A stretch of 64,000 bases of DNA from Atrichornis clamosus (taxonomy: Eukaryota > Chordata > Aves > Passeriformes > Menuridae): assembly GCA_013400975.1 (NCBI GenBank), contig WBMZ01008622.1:62001-126000 (forward strand), given 5' to 3'. Positions 1 through 13,200 of the stretch are shown here, in pieces. Each line of letters starts with the position of its first letter. Position 1 is the first letter of the stretch. The position numbers and the translations under genes are program-made. The notes beneath the pieces are model-generated. The model saw only the letters and a program-made list of their open reading frames with translations. It did not search any database and was not told where the DNA came from.

Positions 1-407
1 ACCTACAGTGCTGCTTCCTAGAGCTCTCTGCTTCCACACCAAGCACTTCAGGGAGCATTGCACAGCTTATTACGCCATAGGGAGTGTCATTCCAGACGCT
101 CTCAAACAGGCTTTAATCTTTTTATCTCTGCGATGCGCTGCACAAAGGGCCATCCACTGGTCTCAAGACTTCATAGTCATAAAGTTGGTGGTTGGAGGGT
201 TAGAGGGCTGGGAGCTGATGCCTTTTGTTCTTAGAACTAAGTTTTATAATGGAAGAGAAAGTGCTGAACTGTGGTTTGAAAATGTCTTCCACAGACTCTT
301 TGATGTGGAAGAACTCGTTTTGCTCTTCTAAGTGAACTTTCACTTCCAAAACACACATGCTCTTTGTATTTTATTTTTCAACTCTTTATTTCCTCTTTTT
401 CCTTTAG

Positions 408-446
408 ATGCATTCTCTAACATCAAGAGTGTGAACTCTTCTGATG
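408..446 (+). CDS. SYT16: Candidate 39-bp internal exon of SYT16-like gene
   Basis: A very good acceptor (a pyrimidine run ending in cctttag) is followed by 39 bases and a donor, gatg|gtaacc. Read with one base carried in, it encodes A-F-S-N-I-K-S-V-N-S-S-D and leaves a single G. The next supported exon (17598) needs exactly one carried base, and G+AT gives Asp, so the two join in frame. The length is a multiple of three, so the exon could be skipped without a frameshift. Seen: splice signals and phase. Inferred: that it belongs to the SYT16 transcript, as part of the poorly conserved stretch upstream of C2A. Exons coding the N-terminus would lie upstream of this window. A chance acceptor/donor pair in a long intron is the main alternative. 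Confidence 0.45.
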
Positions 447-3400
447 GTAACCTAGACATGCAGAGAGACTGTAATACCCTGGCAACTTAAAATTTCAGTC
501 ATGGATTAAAATGATCAAGAGAAGATGTTCGAGGTATCCTTATTTCTGTTAGCTTTTTTACCTAACCCTAAGTGACAATGTAAGTGACACATGGACTTGC
601 TGACATTCAGCAAAGCTGTTCAGTAGCATCAGAATGAGCTTTGAACATTTTTCCTTTCATTTGACAGTTTTTTTCCCCCATTTCTGCAAAATATATGTTT
701 CCTGTTTATCCTTGTATTCTTTTCAGAACATTGCAACTCGACTTTATTTCACTTAATGTACCATATTTCTCTCCACAATAGAATATTTTAAAGCTAAATT
801 GGCACAAAACAGTAGCAATGCTGAATGCTTTTTTGTTGCCATGGAAATATTTCTGGGCACTTACTGAAGACCTGGTTGCCAATAGTAATGTAACAGAGAA
901 AATAGATATGCCTCATTTAGCAGCGACTGGTGATTAAAGAGCCACAGAAACCTGTTACAAGGTCATTCCAATATATAGTTTATTTGGTTCAAGGGGGAAA
1001 AGGCCCACAGCTCTAGGTCAGAATCATTTTGTATTAAAAGAGATGCAAAACAAAGTCCAATAGATGTTCCCTTCCCTTAAACTGACAGCACGCATCTGAG
1101 ATGAAATAAAATAACACTCTAGTTAAAAACCATCATTACCCCTTCTCCTTTTCATCAAATATGTTTTTGATCACATTTTTGCCTCCTAGGAAATGTTTCC
1201 TAGCTCCCAGAGTAGATTTTCTTAGTCTCTGAAGCAGCACACACATTATCGAAAACCATTTTTAGGCTTAGGGATGTAATCAAGTGCTCAAGCAATGAAA
1301 TTCTTGGGTTTTTAAGTCAAAAGTCTGTCAGACACCACGAGGCAGGCTAATCACGGGATGCAGGTTTGGCTGCTGCCCAGTGCTGCTCTGTAATTAAATG
1401 ATGCTAGGGAAGTTGTAGTAAGGTATAAAACAAATGTAAGGAAAAGTTCTTTACTTTGGATGCTTTTGATCCACAGTTTAATGCTGAGAAGGTAGTTCAG
1501 CAGGAAATATTGCAGTGCCAGGTGTTTGGTTTAAGAAGTCAGTGATGGGAAGGCAGAGCCTTCCGTGTATGCAGATCCCTGCCACCACTGGCAAGTCATG
1601 TAGTTGCGAATTTTGCAAAAACTGATGAACTTGCTCTTGCAGCCTCTTGTCCACTGCCTAACCTCAGTGTTTCTGATAGAGGAACTGTCTCACATTGCAA
1701 AGCAGGGGGGGAGCAGCCTTTGCATCCCCCCACGGCTGAGACACTGCTGCTCAGCTGACTGGGGGTGGCTGGCAAGAGCGTGGCTGCCAAATCCATCACT
1801 GCACATTTGGCTTAAGAATTGAAAAAAACCCCACACAAACAGTGGAGCAATAAACCACATCTGAAAGCCGTGCACTGCAAGTAGAGGGGTAGGGCTGGCC
1901 AGTCTGTCTGCTTCCCAGTATTAATCTATAGGGATAAAACTCCAGTAATAATAAAAAAAGTGAAGAACAGCAATAACTGTGCCGTGAAAGCAATAGCTTT
2001 AGGCCACTTCTCCCTCAGGGCTCATGTCTTTTGCAGAGAAAAAGCCAAAGTGACCATGAAGTTAGCAGTCTCAGCAGACACCACCCTGAAAAGGCAGGGG
2101 GACAGACACACCAGCAGGGCTGAGCCTTCTGAATCAGAGCTGAACTATTTTTGCATAGTGAGTTCTGTGATGGAAGTCTCCCAGGCTGTCTGGCACTGCT
2201 CACAGCACTGGTGCAACATGTAGGTGAGCACGACTTGCACTGCAAGAAGCCCTTAGAGATTTTTCCCCCATCAACTGGACAATCTCAGTGCTAGCTAAAG
2301 GTTGCGTTTCGATTGCACTAAACTAATTCCTGTGACCTTGGAATGCTAGGAAGTGTGATACCCTAACAGGGATCTTGTCTAGAAGGCTGGCAGGTCTTCC
2401 TCAGTACATGTGTAAGGGAAGGAATGCCTCTGAGGCTCTGGGAGTTTTTAAATCTAGAAAGCATTTGCTTTCTATTGCATTTACTTACCCAGGCCTCCAG
2501 CTTAACAGGGGTCATTGATTTTTGCCAGTAATTGCTGTAGTAAAGGAAATTATTCTTTCTGCTGTATGTGAACACTCCTGACCTGAGTAAATGACCCTTC
2601 ACACGGGCAGGAAATCCTAGGCAAGAAGTGAGGTTTTCATTAGATCCCATAAACCCCTATAGCAAAATATAACAAAAAGATGCTGATTATGTGGTAAGTT
2701 AAATTTCTGCTTGAACTTGAGACTAAAATAGATAGATGGTCAGTCTCCACGTAAAGAAGTGAAGTGTTTATGAATTTTATCACCTGTCTGGGTATGGAGC
2801 CAGCCGGTGTTATAGCTAGAATGTAGCTCTATAAAAATCAGTGCCTGTACTCCAAGGAGGACATTTAAAGAGGCTGCGCTGAATCAATCCACCACGAGGA
2901 CTAAGGGAAGGAAAGCAAAGGCAGACAGTGGACAAAAACACTTCAGAGAAAATGCTCCTGGCAGCTTGAGTGGGACGAAGCACAAACGTGACTGGGGACA
3001 TGCATCTGTCTCTGAAGAATGTGATACAAGTCTGTGGCTTTCTGAAGTGAAGTGCAGACGTGAGTTTGCATTGAATGTGTTCTCTCTGGGAAATTCAGAA
3101 CCACTCAAAGTGTTTGTGCACAGACTTTTGTCCTTGTGAAGGTGGTACAATGTTCCTACTTGTATTTAAAATACTTCTTTGCAGTTCTGTCTCTTCAAAG
3201 TTTCAAATTAAAAGGGATCTTAATTGACGATGCCAGAAGTGAGTGGTGATGAGAGAACACAGCAGCGCTGAAAGGAGGGTGGATTGTGACGTGCCAGCTT
3301 TACAGCTGGGGAAGTGAAGCCAAACAGTGGTTCAAACCACAAATTTTCAAAGATGGTACCATTGCCACCTCTGTCTTGGGCCTGTTCAACACTGCTGCTC

Positions 3401-6400
3401 ATCCTCAGTCAGCAATTCTAGATGCAGTATCTTTGTCAGCCCACGGTAGATCAATGACTTGGGTTTTCACCAAGTTCCTTGTCTGGTGGGCAGACCTTTC
3501 TGGTGCCCATCTCCCTGGGGGCATGGGGAAGGATGCTCTGCTCAGGAGTACTTGTCATCTGCTCTTGTCATCTAGAAGGTTGCATAGGTTGTATGGAGAA
3601 GGATTTATTTGAGAGGATGAAATGGATTTTGCCATTGAGTGCAGTTACAGAACAAATCGTGTGTAAGCGTGTGTGTTTGCGCATGTATTTTCTGATCCAC
3701 TTTGCTAAGTGACATTCTCTTCCCACTCTCCATATGGCAGTTGCGACTCTGTCTTCCTCTGGGAAGGTTGTTTAGGACTCAAGAGACTTCATTTACCAAT
3801 AAACAGCATCTTGGCAGCATCTGGGAAATGCTGCCTCTCTCCTAGAAACCCTGCCTCCTCACCTTCCCTCTCCTACTACAGACGAGGCAGGTGTGAATGA
3901 TCTCATTGTGTTGTGGTGGAGGTTACGTGCAGGCAATACTAGCAGCATTCTGTGCAGAGCTGGGACGTAGTATTTCTGTGTGCTGACACAAACAGTAGTA
4001 CTGTTTGTCTTTTTGGGTTTTTTTCTTTTGCAGTTGTTGCCACCTTGGCCTGCATGGGCTTGGTGAAAGCATGGATAATCCATCTCCATTCCCTCCTGGC
4101 CTCTGCACTGCTTAACAGCACAAAAAACTCTAGTGTAAGCTTACATTAGTTGGGATCACTCTGCCAAAACGTGAGCTGGTGTTGACCTTCTCCCCTTGCC
4201 AGATAGGGGATGGATATGACTTCTTTGTGCCCAGTAAATTTTGGGCTGTTGTAATGACCTGGTGGCAGTAGCCGTCATTTTTAGTGGCCTCATGGAATCC
4301 CAAAATACTTTTAATAACCAAGGGGAAAGACTGCAATGAAAGCAAATAGGGAGATTAGAGTCATGGAGGTTTTTAAAGACAGGGGATGTCATTGTTGGGC
4401 TTTGGGGTCTTCCAGGTCATGAGGAAGGTGTGGTTGTGCTGTACTTCTGCAGATGCTGTTTGTGGGACTCTCATGCAGTTGGGGATGCTTCATCAGTACT
4501 TACTTTTGGACCAACAAGAATGACTTGGGTAGAATCTTAAATCAGTCCATAGCAAAATCTGTAGAAAATCCCTGCAAATGGCCATGAAAACAGCTGGTGC
4601 TCTCATGGCATCCTCGTCCCACGTGAAAGTTACCCCATGTCCAGGCAGGTGCTCCCTTGCCTAGAGAGCTCGGTACCCCTGTGAGATGAAGCATCCCTGC
4701 AGGGCCTCATTGCACGGGGCCTGAGGATTTGCCCCCCACAAATTGGGTGCTTGGAGGCGCTTCTCTCCTCAGGCTGAGAGAGATCCAAGACTGGACAGCA
4801 GCATAATCTGTGTGGGAGTATTTTCCAGCAAATAATATGAGGCTGGTGGTGCTGGAGAGAAAGCCCTGAATTTGGATTAATGAGAGCACTGCGGTTTGCT
4901 GGAGTTCTGTGTCGCAAGGTCAATTTTGGGGGCTAGACTTATTGCCATAAATCATGTAGCTATAAAACCCTTGGGCCTGAGTTTTGCAATTGCCAGTAAT
5001 GGATGTAAACCTGCAGCTGAGATACAACATCCTTCCCCGGCCACACAGTTGTGCCACTTCCCATGCCTGGCCTCACGAGCAAGCCACTGTGTGGTGAAAC
5101 AGCCCAGCCTGTTGCTTCAGCCAAGAGGCAGCAGCCCCTTCCCTGTTACCTTTGACCCAGGTGAGGTGGCCATGGGAATGCTAAAACTGAAACAAGGGGA
5201 AGGGCAGGAGGGCAGGGTTGTCCCTTTTGGGTGACAGTTTTGGTGCTAAAGGCATGTGAGTCTTGCTGCACCACATCCCCACCCACTGCTGCTCCCAAAG
5301 TCGGTGATTTTCCCAGGAGTGCCATGGTATTGGATATCTTACAGCAGCAGTAAAAGGGGGACTGTGGTGATTCAACCCTCTGGCGGCAAACAAAGTTTCA
5401 ATTAGAAAAATCAATGGGAAAATAAATACCTGCCTTGTTGCCATGCACATTGTTATCTGCACCAAATCCAAACAAATATCTTTTTGAGGGAGTTCGTTTC
5501 CACACTGTTAATCAGCAGACAAAGCCTGTGGGTGTGAAGCTGATCGGGATGGGTGCTATGAGTGGTATGTGCATACACTGGGTCTTGTGTGGAATAGTGA
5601 AACAGCTTTCAAGAGGAGCAAGGGTCAGTGACCTGAGTTTCCTGAACATTTCCCTGGCCAGTTTGATTTCTGCTAGGTGAAAGGAACTAGTTCCAATCCA
5701 GAGAAACTTCCTTAAATGTACTGGAGGAAGCTTAGGAAGTGACTCCCTTGCGTTAGAAGAAGTTTGTATTCCAGCCAAGCAAACAAACAGAAGAAGTGAT
5801 GAATGGGGAACCTGAAAGGATTCAACCCATTGTGAAAAGTTATCAGGAAAACTGTCATAAAAATAATACTGACAAAGTGAAAGTTATTTTATTTTGTTGG
5901 AAGGAAAGGACAGTGTTTTCTATTTCACCAGCCATTGGCATCCAGCAGTTTGTTTAGTTTCTGAGCCCATGAGCATTCGCATCCCCACAGCCCAGAGCAC
6001 ACACGGCTACTCCTGTGCCCTGCATTGTCCCCAGTGTGACACGGCATCTGCTGACACAAGGTGCTTTTCTGCAACTGCATGTTTCCAGCAAGCAACCTAA
6101 CCTGAGCTGTCAAAGAGGTGCAGGCTGACTCATGAATGTAACTGCATCCACACCAGGGGTTTTCCTGGCTTAGGAGTGTCTCCTACAGCGTGCAATCTCA
6201 TTTTTCTTCCACTTCTCCACAAATCCTGGGCCTGTGCTAATAGAAGCCAGTAGCACAAATGAAGCCTGACTCATATTTGCTCCACATGTGAAATGCAAAG
6301 TAGGTGATTGGGAAAATCAGAGATGATTGTGGTTCAGCCTCTTGGCTGCCATTTCCTATAGCTACGGAAGAACCTCAGGCAGCACAGTGAGAGTCAGTTT

Positions 6401-7118
6401 GACATGGAATCCCATGTTCCTATTTTTAAAATCCAAATTTGGGAGTAGGAAAAAAAACAACAGGAAAACATGCCGATTTCCGTGCTGTTTTCTGTGGGCA
6501 GTTCTCTATTTCTTTGCACAGCAGTGCACAGAATTGGAGTGTATTGCTTTGACTGCTGTATTGTTCTGCTGTAGAGGTTCTTGATGGTCAGAGCCAAATA
6601 ATGTCTTTTTTGATTACTCTCTGATTTTTGGTTATTTTGTTCTCTTTAAAAAAAAGGTTATTTTAGTTGGAAATATCCCCTGGTACAGAGGCTTCCAAGC
6701 TGAGGTTCTCTCTGCCTGCATTACAAGCAAACACCCAAATGTTCTCCCCTTGGAGTGCTTCCCAGTTGGTTTGGTCATGGGGTGAGGACACATGAAGAGG
6801 CAGAAATTGCAGGGCCCTGGCTGTTGACACTCAGCAGAGATGGGAGAACCCCACCTTTAACACTGGAGACTAAACCATTGCCTGGTTGTTATACCTGGCA
6901 GGAAGGGGTGAAAACACACAGGGATGGGTGCAAGCAGAAATCTCCTCGTTGCTAAATGACCAGTGGGTGTTAGTCAGCGGTGTGCTGTCAGTGTGTAGAA
7001 GCATGGGTCTACTCCAGCAATTTTGAATACATTTGGGGTCTTAGGGAATGGTTTGGATTGGGTGCCCTCCTCCTTAGTCAAGTTTGTAAATCAAACAGTT
7101 GCGTTACTTTGTGCTTCA

Positions 7119-7202
7119 GTTTGAATTCCCAGTTCAAATGGCTGACAGCAAGAGCAGGACGTTTGAATTCCCAATTCAAGTGACTGACAGTAAGAGCAGG
7201 AA
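7119..7202 (+). repeat. 42-bp tandem duplication, two copies
   Basis: Unit one (7119-7160) begins GTTTGAATTCCCAGTTCAAA and ends AAGAGCAGGAC. Unit two (7161-7202) begins GTTTGAATTCCCAATTCAAG and ends AAGAGCAGGAAG. The copies differ at only a few positions, which implies a fairly recent local duplication. Each unit carries an imperfect inverted repeat around TTGAATTCCCA/GTTCAA. Nothing suggests a coding role. Confidence 0.9.
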
Positions 7203-10200
7203 GAAGACTGCAGATTGAAAACTACAGAGCTGTAGTTGCATAGGAATTGATAGGAGCAACTCTGTGTGTGTTGCTGCGTGTTCCCTGTACAAAATGTTCC
7301 TCCTTTTTCTGAGAAGTTTTAAGAAATCCCTTGTTTGCAGCACACCTTCCCACTTTTCCAAAGAAAAGTCCTTTCCTTTCTGTGTGCAGTTCTGGGTTTT
7401 GCTGAGGTAGGAGCTGTTGCAGATCACTGTTTCTCTCTGTCATCCTGATCATGAAAATTTTAAGGCCAGGCCTCTGTGACTGTTTCTGTAAAAGCAAAGA
7501 ACGCGGCAGCGAGTGCTCCTGGGATGCTCCGAGTGGATGCATTATGTATGGATGTACTGATATTGTCTTGGTTATATGATCAAATGCACTTCTTTTGTGT
7601 AGTACTTCTGCTTCCTTCAGGGCTTGGTGATGTTCCCATTGAAACTCTCTCTGCCTTCCGTAGAGCAGAATCAAAATCTTTAAGACAAAAGTGGACACAC
7701 AAGGGCAGCATTAAATGTATAGGAAAACCAGAAATTTAGCATTTGCAAAGTTTTCATTGTTCAGCCAAAATGACTGTTGTTTGTTGTTGTGTTTTTTTAA
7801 CATGCAGGCAGACAGGATGTATGCAGTACATCTATATTTCACACCTACATGATGTATTTTGTTTGGTAATTTTTTTTCTTGGATAAGCTTGGAGCAAATG
7901 ATAAGTTATTCTTTATACTTGGTAACACTGCAGAGAATTCTTGAATTATTTATTTCATGCATTTTAGCTTAGTGTATTCAGATGCCTGTAAGCTAACTTT
8001 GTAACTTACTGGGTGTTTGAAATTTCTGAATAAATAGTGGTAGTTTGAAATACCCTACCAGAAAAAGAGGTCACCCTCCTTCCCCCACTGTCTCCTCTGG
8101 GAAAAAAAAAATTAAAAATCCCACATGCCTCCTTACGAGCAGTGGGAAGTTGATTTGTAAAACAGATGCTGCATAGAAGTAATTGAGTTGAAGTTGCTAG
8201 AAATATGTATATGCTACACAACATCTGCAGATCTCAAGATGTATTCATCATCTTTCCAGAATTTAGATTGTAATTACGGGTCCTTTATTTAAGTTTCCAT
8301 GGTGATGCAGAAACTGTTTCCCCCTTGTCCTTTGCTAATCAGGACACTTGTGTGTTTGAATGGTGATCGTTTTCCTCTCCCCTGGGTTAAGTTACTTTTA
8401 TTAATACAGAGATATTAAGCTGACACGGAGCTGTCGGCTGCTCAGGCAGCGGTTCAGCAGCAGACGTATCGAGCATGTGCTGCAGATTCCCCAGTGCCAC
8501 CGTTTAATTAGCCCGTGTGCTTCCAAATGTTTGTGAGAAATAGCAGCCACTGTCATAGCAAGTGATGCAGTCGTGCCTTGGGGATTGGTGAAGTTGAAAT
8601 CAAAGTCAAACAGCCAATAATATATCAAACCATGCCAAGCTTCTCTCCTCCATCCCTTCACCCTTCCCCTCCTGTCGTAGGAAAAGGGCTCTGCTGTGTT
8701 TGCAGGGAGTTGCAGGCACATCCGTGCCCTCACAGGAGCTGTCCAGGACGGCTGTGTCCACGTGGCCTTTGCAAAATGTCCTGTAATAATCAGAATTGTA
8801 CACTATGTTAAGGCACATTTATCTACGTTTACAGCCTCATGCCCATGGACCCAGGATTTTAATGTTACTGTTGTTTTAGAAAATGGTGGAAGATGTGGTT
8901 TGATTACTAAAGAGGCTACTTTACTCAGGATTTTTGGAAAGCTGTTTGAGTGAAAAGTGGACTTCTGGTTAAACGGGAATAATTTTTATTTTTTCTTAGT
9001 CATCCAAAAGACATACACATATAAATAGAACTTAACAGCATCTACTGAGCAATTAAATACACTTAGTAGCACTTGTATGAGCTGCAGGTAGTGAAATGCA
9101 AGTAGTTGGCTGAAAAGGAATGTTTAGTTTTATGTGTTTTGATTATTTGACTACATCACATTTAGGCTATAGGGTTGTTACAGCTTGAAATAATTTTTAT
9201 CTAAGAAAATTTCAAAGAAGCTTATTTTTAACAGCTTGCGTAAAAATAATCAAATTTTATGATAGCTGGTCACTGGCCATTTACAAACTAATGTCTAGAA
9301 CTTTTTTCATTTTTATCAGAGTAGGAACACAGCTTCTTCCTGCAACTGAGAGCAGTTTTCTAGCAGGAAGAGCAGGCTTGTCAAACTGTGGCACACCTGA
9401 CCAGAGGGCCAAACCTTCCAGTGTGGTGGCATGAAAGGAGTCAGCTTCTGCTGGGATCAGCTGGCTTTGGTGCTCCCAACTCCCTTGCTCTGTCCTGGGA
9501 GCACAGTGCTGCCTCCTGTGCAAATTTATGGAGCTATGACAGCAGTTGTCATTAAGTTAATACTGCAGGTTTTAAATAGACGTGACAGAGTCTGTAAAAG
9601 CAGGACGCGGTTTCCTCACCTGTGGCTGATGTGAGGTTTGAGGTGGAGGAAGGTGCTCTCCCTCCCAGACCGGGCAGTGTCCGGGGAGAGCCGCTCTCCG
9701 CCCGGTTTGTTCTGCTGCTGGGGTTTGCCACAGTGATTATCAAAGCCAGCCCTGGCAACCAAATCCTGCTCTTCATGCTCCAGAGCGAGCAGTGGCCAGG
9801 CCACATTCCACAGCTGGGTTGTTCACACACAAACCTGCCCACGCACACCGAGCGCTGCCGTCCCACCGCTCCCTCCTCCGTGCCTGTTGTGGGTCAAACA
9901 TCCTGCTGCTGGCAGGGAGATCAGCAAAATGCCTCTGCGTTTCCATCCTGACCAGGCCCAGCTGAACCCTGAACCCTCCTTGCCCCCCTGGCGGGCGCTC
10001 AGCACTAATGAGGGCGCAGCCATCCCCTGTGCAGAGCTCCTGTGGGCAGCGGGAGGGGAAGGGCAGCACGGGGACGTGCTCAAATGCGTGCCTTCACTTT
10101 TAAAGGTTATAATTTACATTGGTCTCCCGAGCTCGTCTGCTGCTGGCAGATGGAGTCAGCAGAGCCCGTTAGCCACGTGCCATATTTATGTGTTCACGGT

Positions 10201-13200
10201 GCTACCCTGAGCAGGTTACATCTGAGTTGTTTTTTCTGCACAAAGATGTTCTGTCCCCAGCTTATCAGGGGCTGCAGGGGTAGGGAAGCATGAAAAAGTT
10301 TTCAAGTCCTTTATTTACTACTTTGCCTTTGCACATGCCAGTGATTTTCCAAGCAGTTCTCCATGTGTTTTGTCTTTGTGTTTTGCTCTGCTAAATATCT
10401 TCATTAAACAAAAAAAAGTATTAGGTTAACCTGCAGAGTTGTGCAGGGTCTAACCATATGTAAATGTTGCCAATACAATATGATATTGTCCAACTTTCCA
10501 GAGGTTTGAAGAAGCAAGTGATTCTCAAGTTCATACCCCAGTCCTCCCTAAATCCTAGGTTCACTTTTTCTCCCCAGAGGGTGCACCTGAGAGTCAGAAA
10601 GGTGCTGTGTCCTCTGGCTTCTTGGCCAAGGGCAGCAGACTGTCTAAAGCCCGAGTTGTGTTTTTCTGCCAGTGAAGAGTCATGGGAAGGCGAAAGAACA
10701 GGCAGCATCTTCAGGCAATAGCCGTGAGGTGATTAAGCATTTGAGACCTCTGTGTCATGCTCACGAAGTTTTTGATCAGAAGTATCTGAATAAAAAGCAG
10801 GTGTGGAGCATAGACCCAAATTTGGCCTCTCGCCCTCCAGCCACGAGGAGCACAGTACAGAGATGTGTGATTGCAGAGGCACTTCTTGCGTGGAAAAAGG
10901 TTAAAGAAGTTGCAGACTAAGATCTGTAGCCTCAATACAGAGAGGTTTTTTTGTTGTGGAGGGCAAGTCTTGATTTTTTCCTTTCTCTCTTACTAATCTT
11001 GGTTTCCTCATTGGTTACTTGTAGCTAAAACACTTAGAATTCTGAGTCTGGATCCAAGACTTGCTGAAGTCTTGAAGATCTTTCTATTAATTGCATACTG
11101 TTTTGTTGAGTTCTGTTTCCTTAACCCACAGGGGTTTTCATGGATTTTTATTGGAAATTTTTCCAGAGTAAAGACTGCATGACTTGGTTCTAATTATTAT
11201 TTTATCTGTGCCACATAAGTAATCTCTTTAGTAAGCCTTTTAGCAGAAGTTGAATGTCTCCTTTTGTAACAACTTCACAAACACAAGGTGAACATTGAAT
11301 GAATTATGCTGTATCATTTGCCAGCACATATGCCAAATGTCAGGCAATGACAGAAACTAAAAATTTATGGCACAGAAGGGAAGAATTTTATGATCTTCCA
11401 TGGACTAATGTAATGACTCTTTTATACAAACAGAGATGAAATGCATTTAAAAACATAGCTATTCAGAAAATTAGCCTGAACACATTCTAAAATCTGGAGA
11501 AGTTCATTAGAGGGAAGAGCCATAAAAGTGCCCTTTGTTTTTAGTTCAATAGAATGTTTTAATTTTGAAATATAATTGCTTGAATTTAACACACCCTCCA
11601 ATTAGAGAGATCATTTGAAGATATGTCTCTCCATCTAACTCTTCTCCTGGTACAATATGGTGCAGAGTTTCTCTTACATTTCTTTTCAGAGGTGATATTA
11701 ATACTGGCTAAATAGCTGTTCAGAAACCAGATGGAACCAGGTGTCAAAGCCTGCTTTCACTGAGACATTCTGTCCTCTGTCCCATTTTTCACTAAACTCA
11801 GGATTTGTTACAAGCAAGTGCCTACAAACTAACCCTTGGTTGTGCCAAGTCACTCAAACCCAGAGAGGCTTCTGAGCATGTGGAGCTGCTGATACTGGGT
11901 GTACAGTGATAGCTGCACACACCTACAGCCCCTGACATGAGGCCTGTATTTGGGAGAAAAGCTGAGTGGTTGGGGTAAATCCTGGATAACCCCACATCCT
12001 GCTACTCCCCAGTTGCTGGTATGAGAACTTCATGTGTGTGGGAGTGCATTTTGGCCCCTGGCTGGTGCCAAGATCACAAAACATAAAGATTTGTGGGTGT
12101 AAAGCCATCATTGTGCCCCAAGGGTGTATCAGACCCTGTTCCAGCTGCGCAGATTCTCTGGGTCTCTCTGGGTGGGAGGGATGAAGGATCCTTTAAAAGT
12201 GCTGAGTCCAGACTGGGATCGTGGCACGTTCAGACTCTGCCTGAGACCCCTCTTCTCCTTGTGTGCTCTTAACAGACCTTTTACTCATATTGCTGGTAGT
12301 TTTCAGTTCTTACATAATCAGAAATCTATAGCCAACTGAGGCACACAGCAAAGCTGAGCATCTTGGAGAGCCCTGAATATCTTCTCTCCCACTCAGCCTT
12401 GACATACGGCAAAGCCTTCTCACATCGTATTCTTAGAGGAGGTTTGCCTTGACCCTCTGTTTCTGTTTTCACTGTTGTGACAGTCTGCACTTTGGACTCA
12501 TTTAACTTTAACTTTTCACCTGTTAAAAATCTTTGTAGTAACCTGAATAGATCTTGGAAAGAAGAGTGCACATGGCATGAAGGAAGTGTTTGGAGGATGC
12601 TCTGGGGAATGGAACGGCTTGAATGCCAACTCTGCCCACAGCCTCTCTGCAAATCACCCTGTTAATAAAGAGCCTATTTTAGTTCTGGAAACATGGAGTC
12701 TTCTCAGACTATTACCCAGCATGTGGTAAATTAAACAATCTTGGTCTGATTGCATAATGCCGCTTGAAATTTAGGATCCTTTTTCTCTTTAACCCCTAAA
12801 ATTTACAAGCCATTTTTGTTTAGATTTATTGTAATTGGATAATGATTCTGCTCCTTTGAGGCTCTTCTAGGAAGTTTTTTAACACTCTTTTGGTGGCTAA
12901 TCTCAAAATAACTAGGGGCAGGAGCACAGCTCGTTCTCCCTGTGTCAGGTTTGTCTCAGTGCAAGGAAGCACCTGGGGCAGGGGTAGTGCAGAGTGGTTT
13001 GGAACTGGGGCTGTAGCAGGGGCCAGGCAAGAGGATTGCTGCAGTGTGAGGACAAGTATAAGTCGTATCTCTGCTGCTGTTATGTCTTTTAGGAAGAGGG
13101 ATTTGAAAATCCCTGCTTGTAGCTAAGAGGATTTCAAGCCCAGACATACCCAGATCCATGCTGAAATCCTTTCCTCCTCTGGACCATATTTAAAGAGGTT

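Noticed and set aside
7222..7698. 158-codon open frame on the minus strand
   Set aside because: No homology recognised, no polyadenylation or splice context, and it lies inside the long SYT16-like intron.
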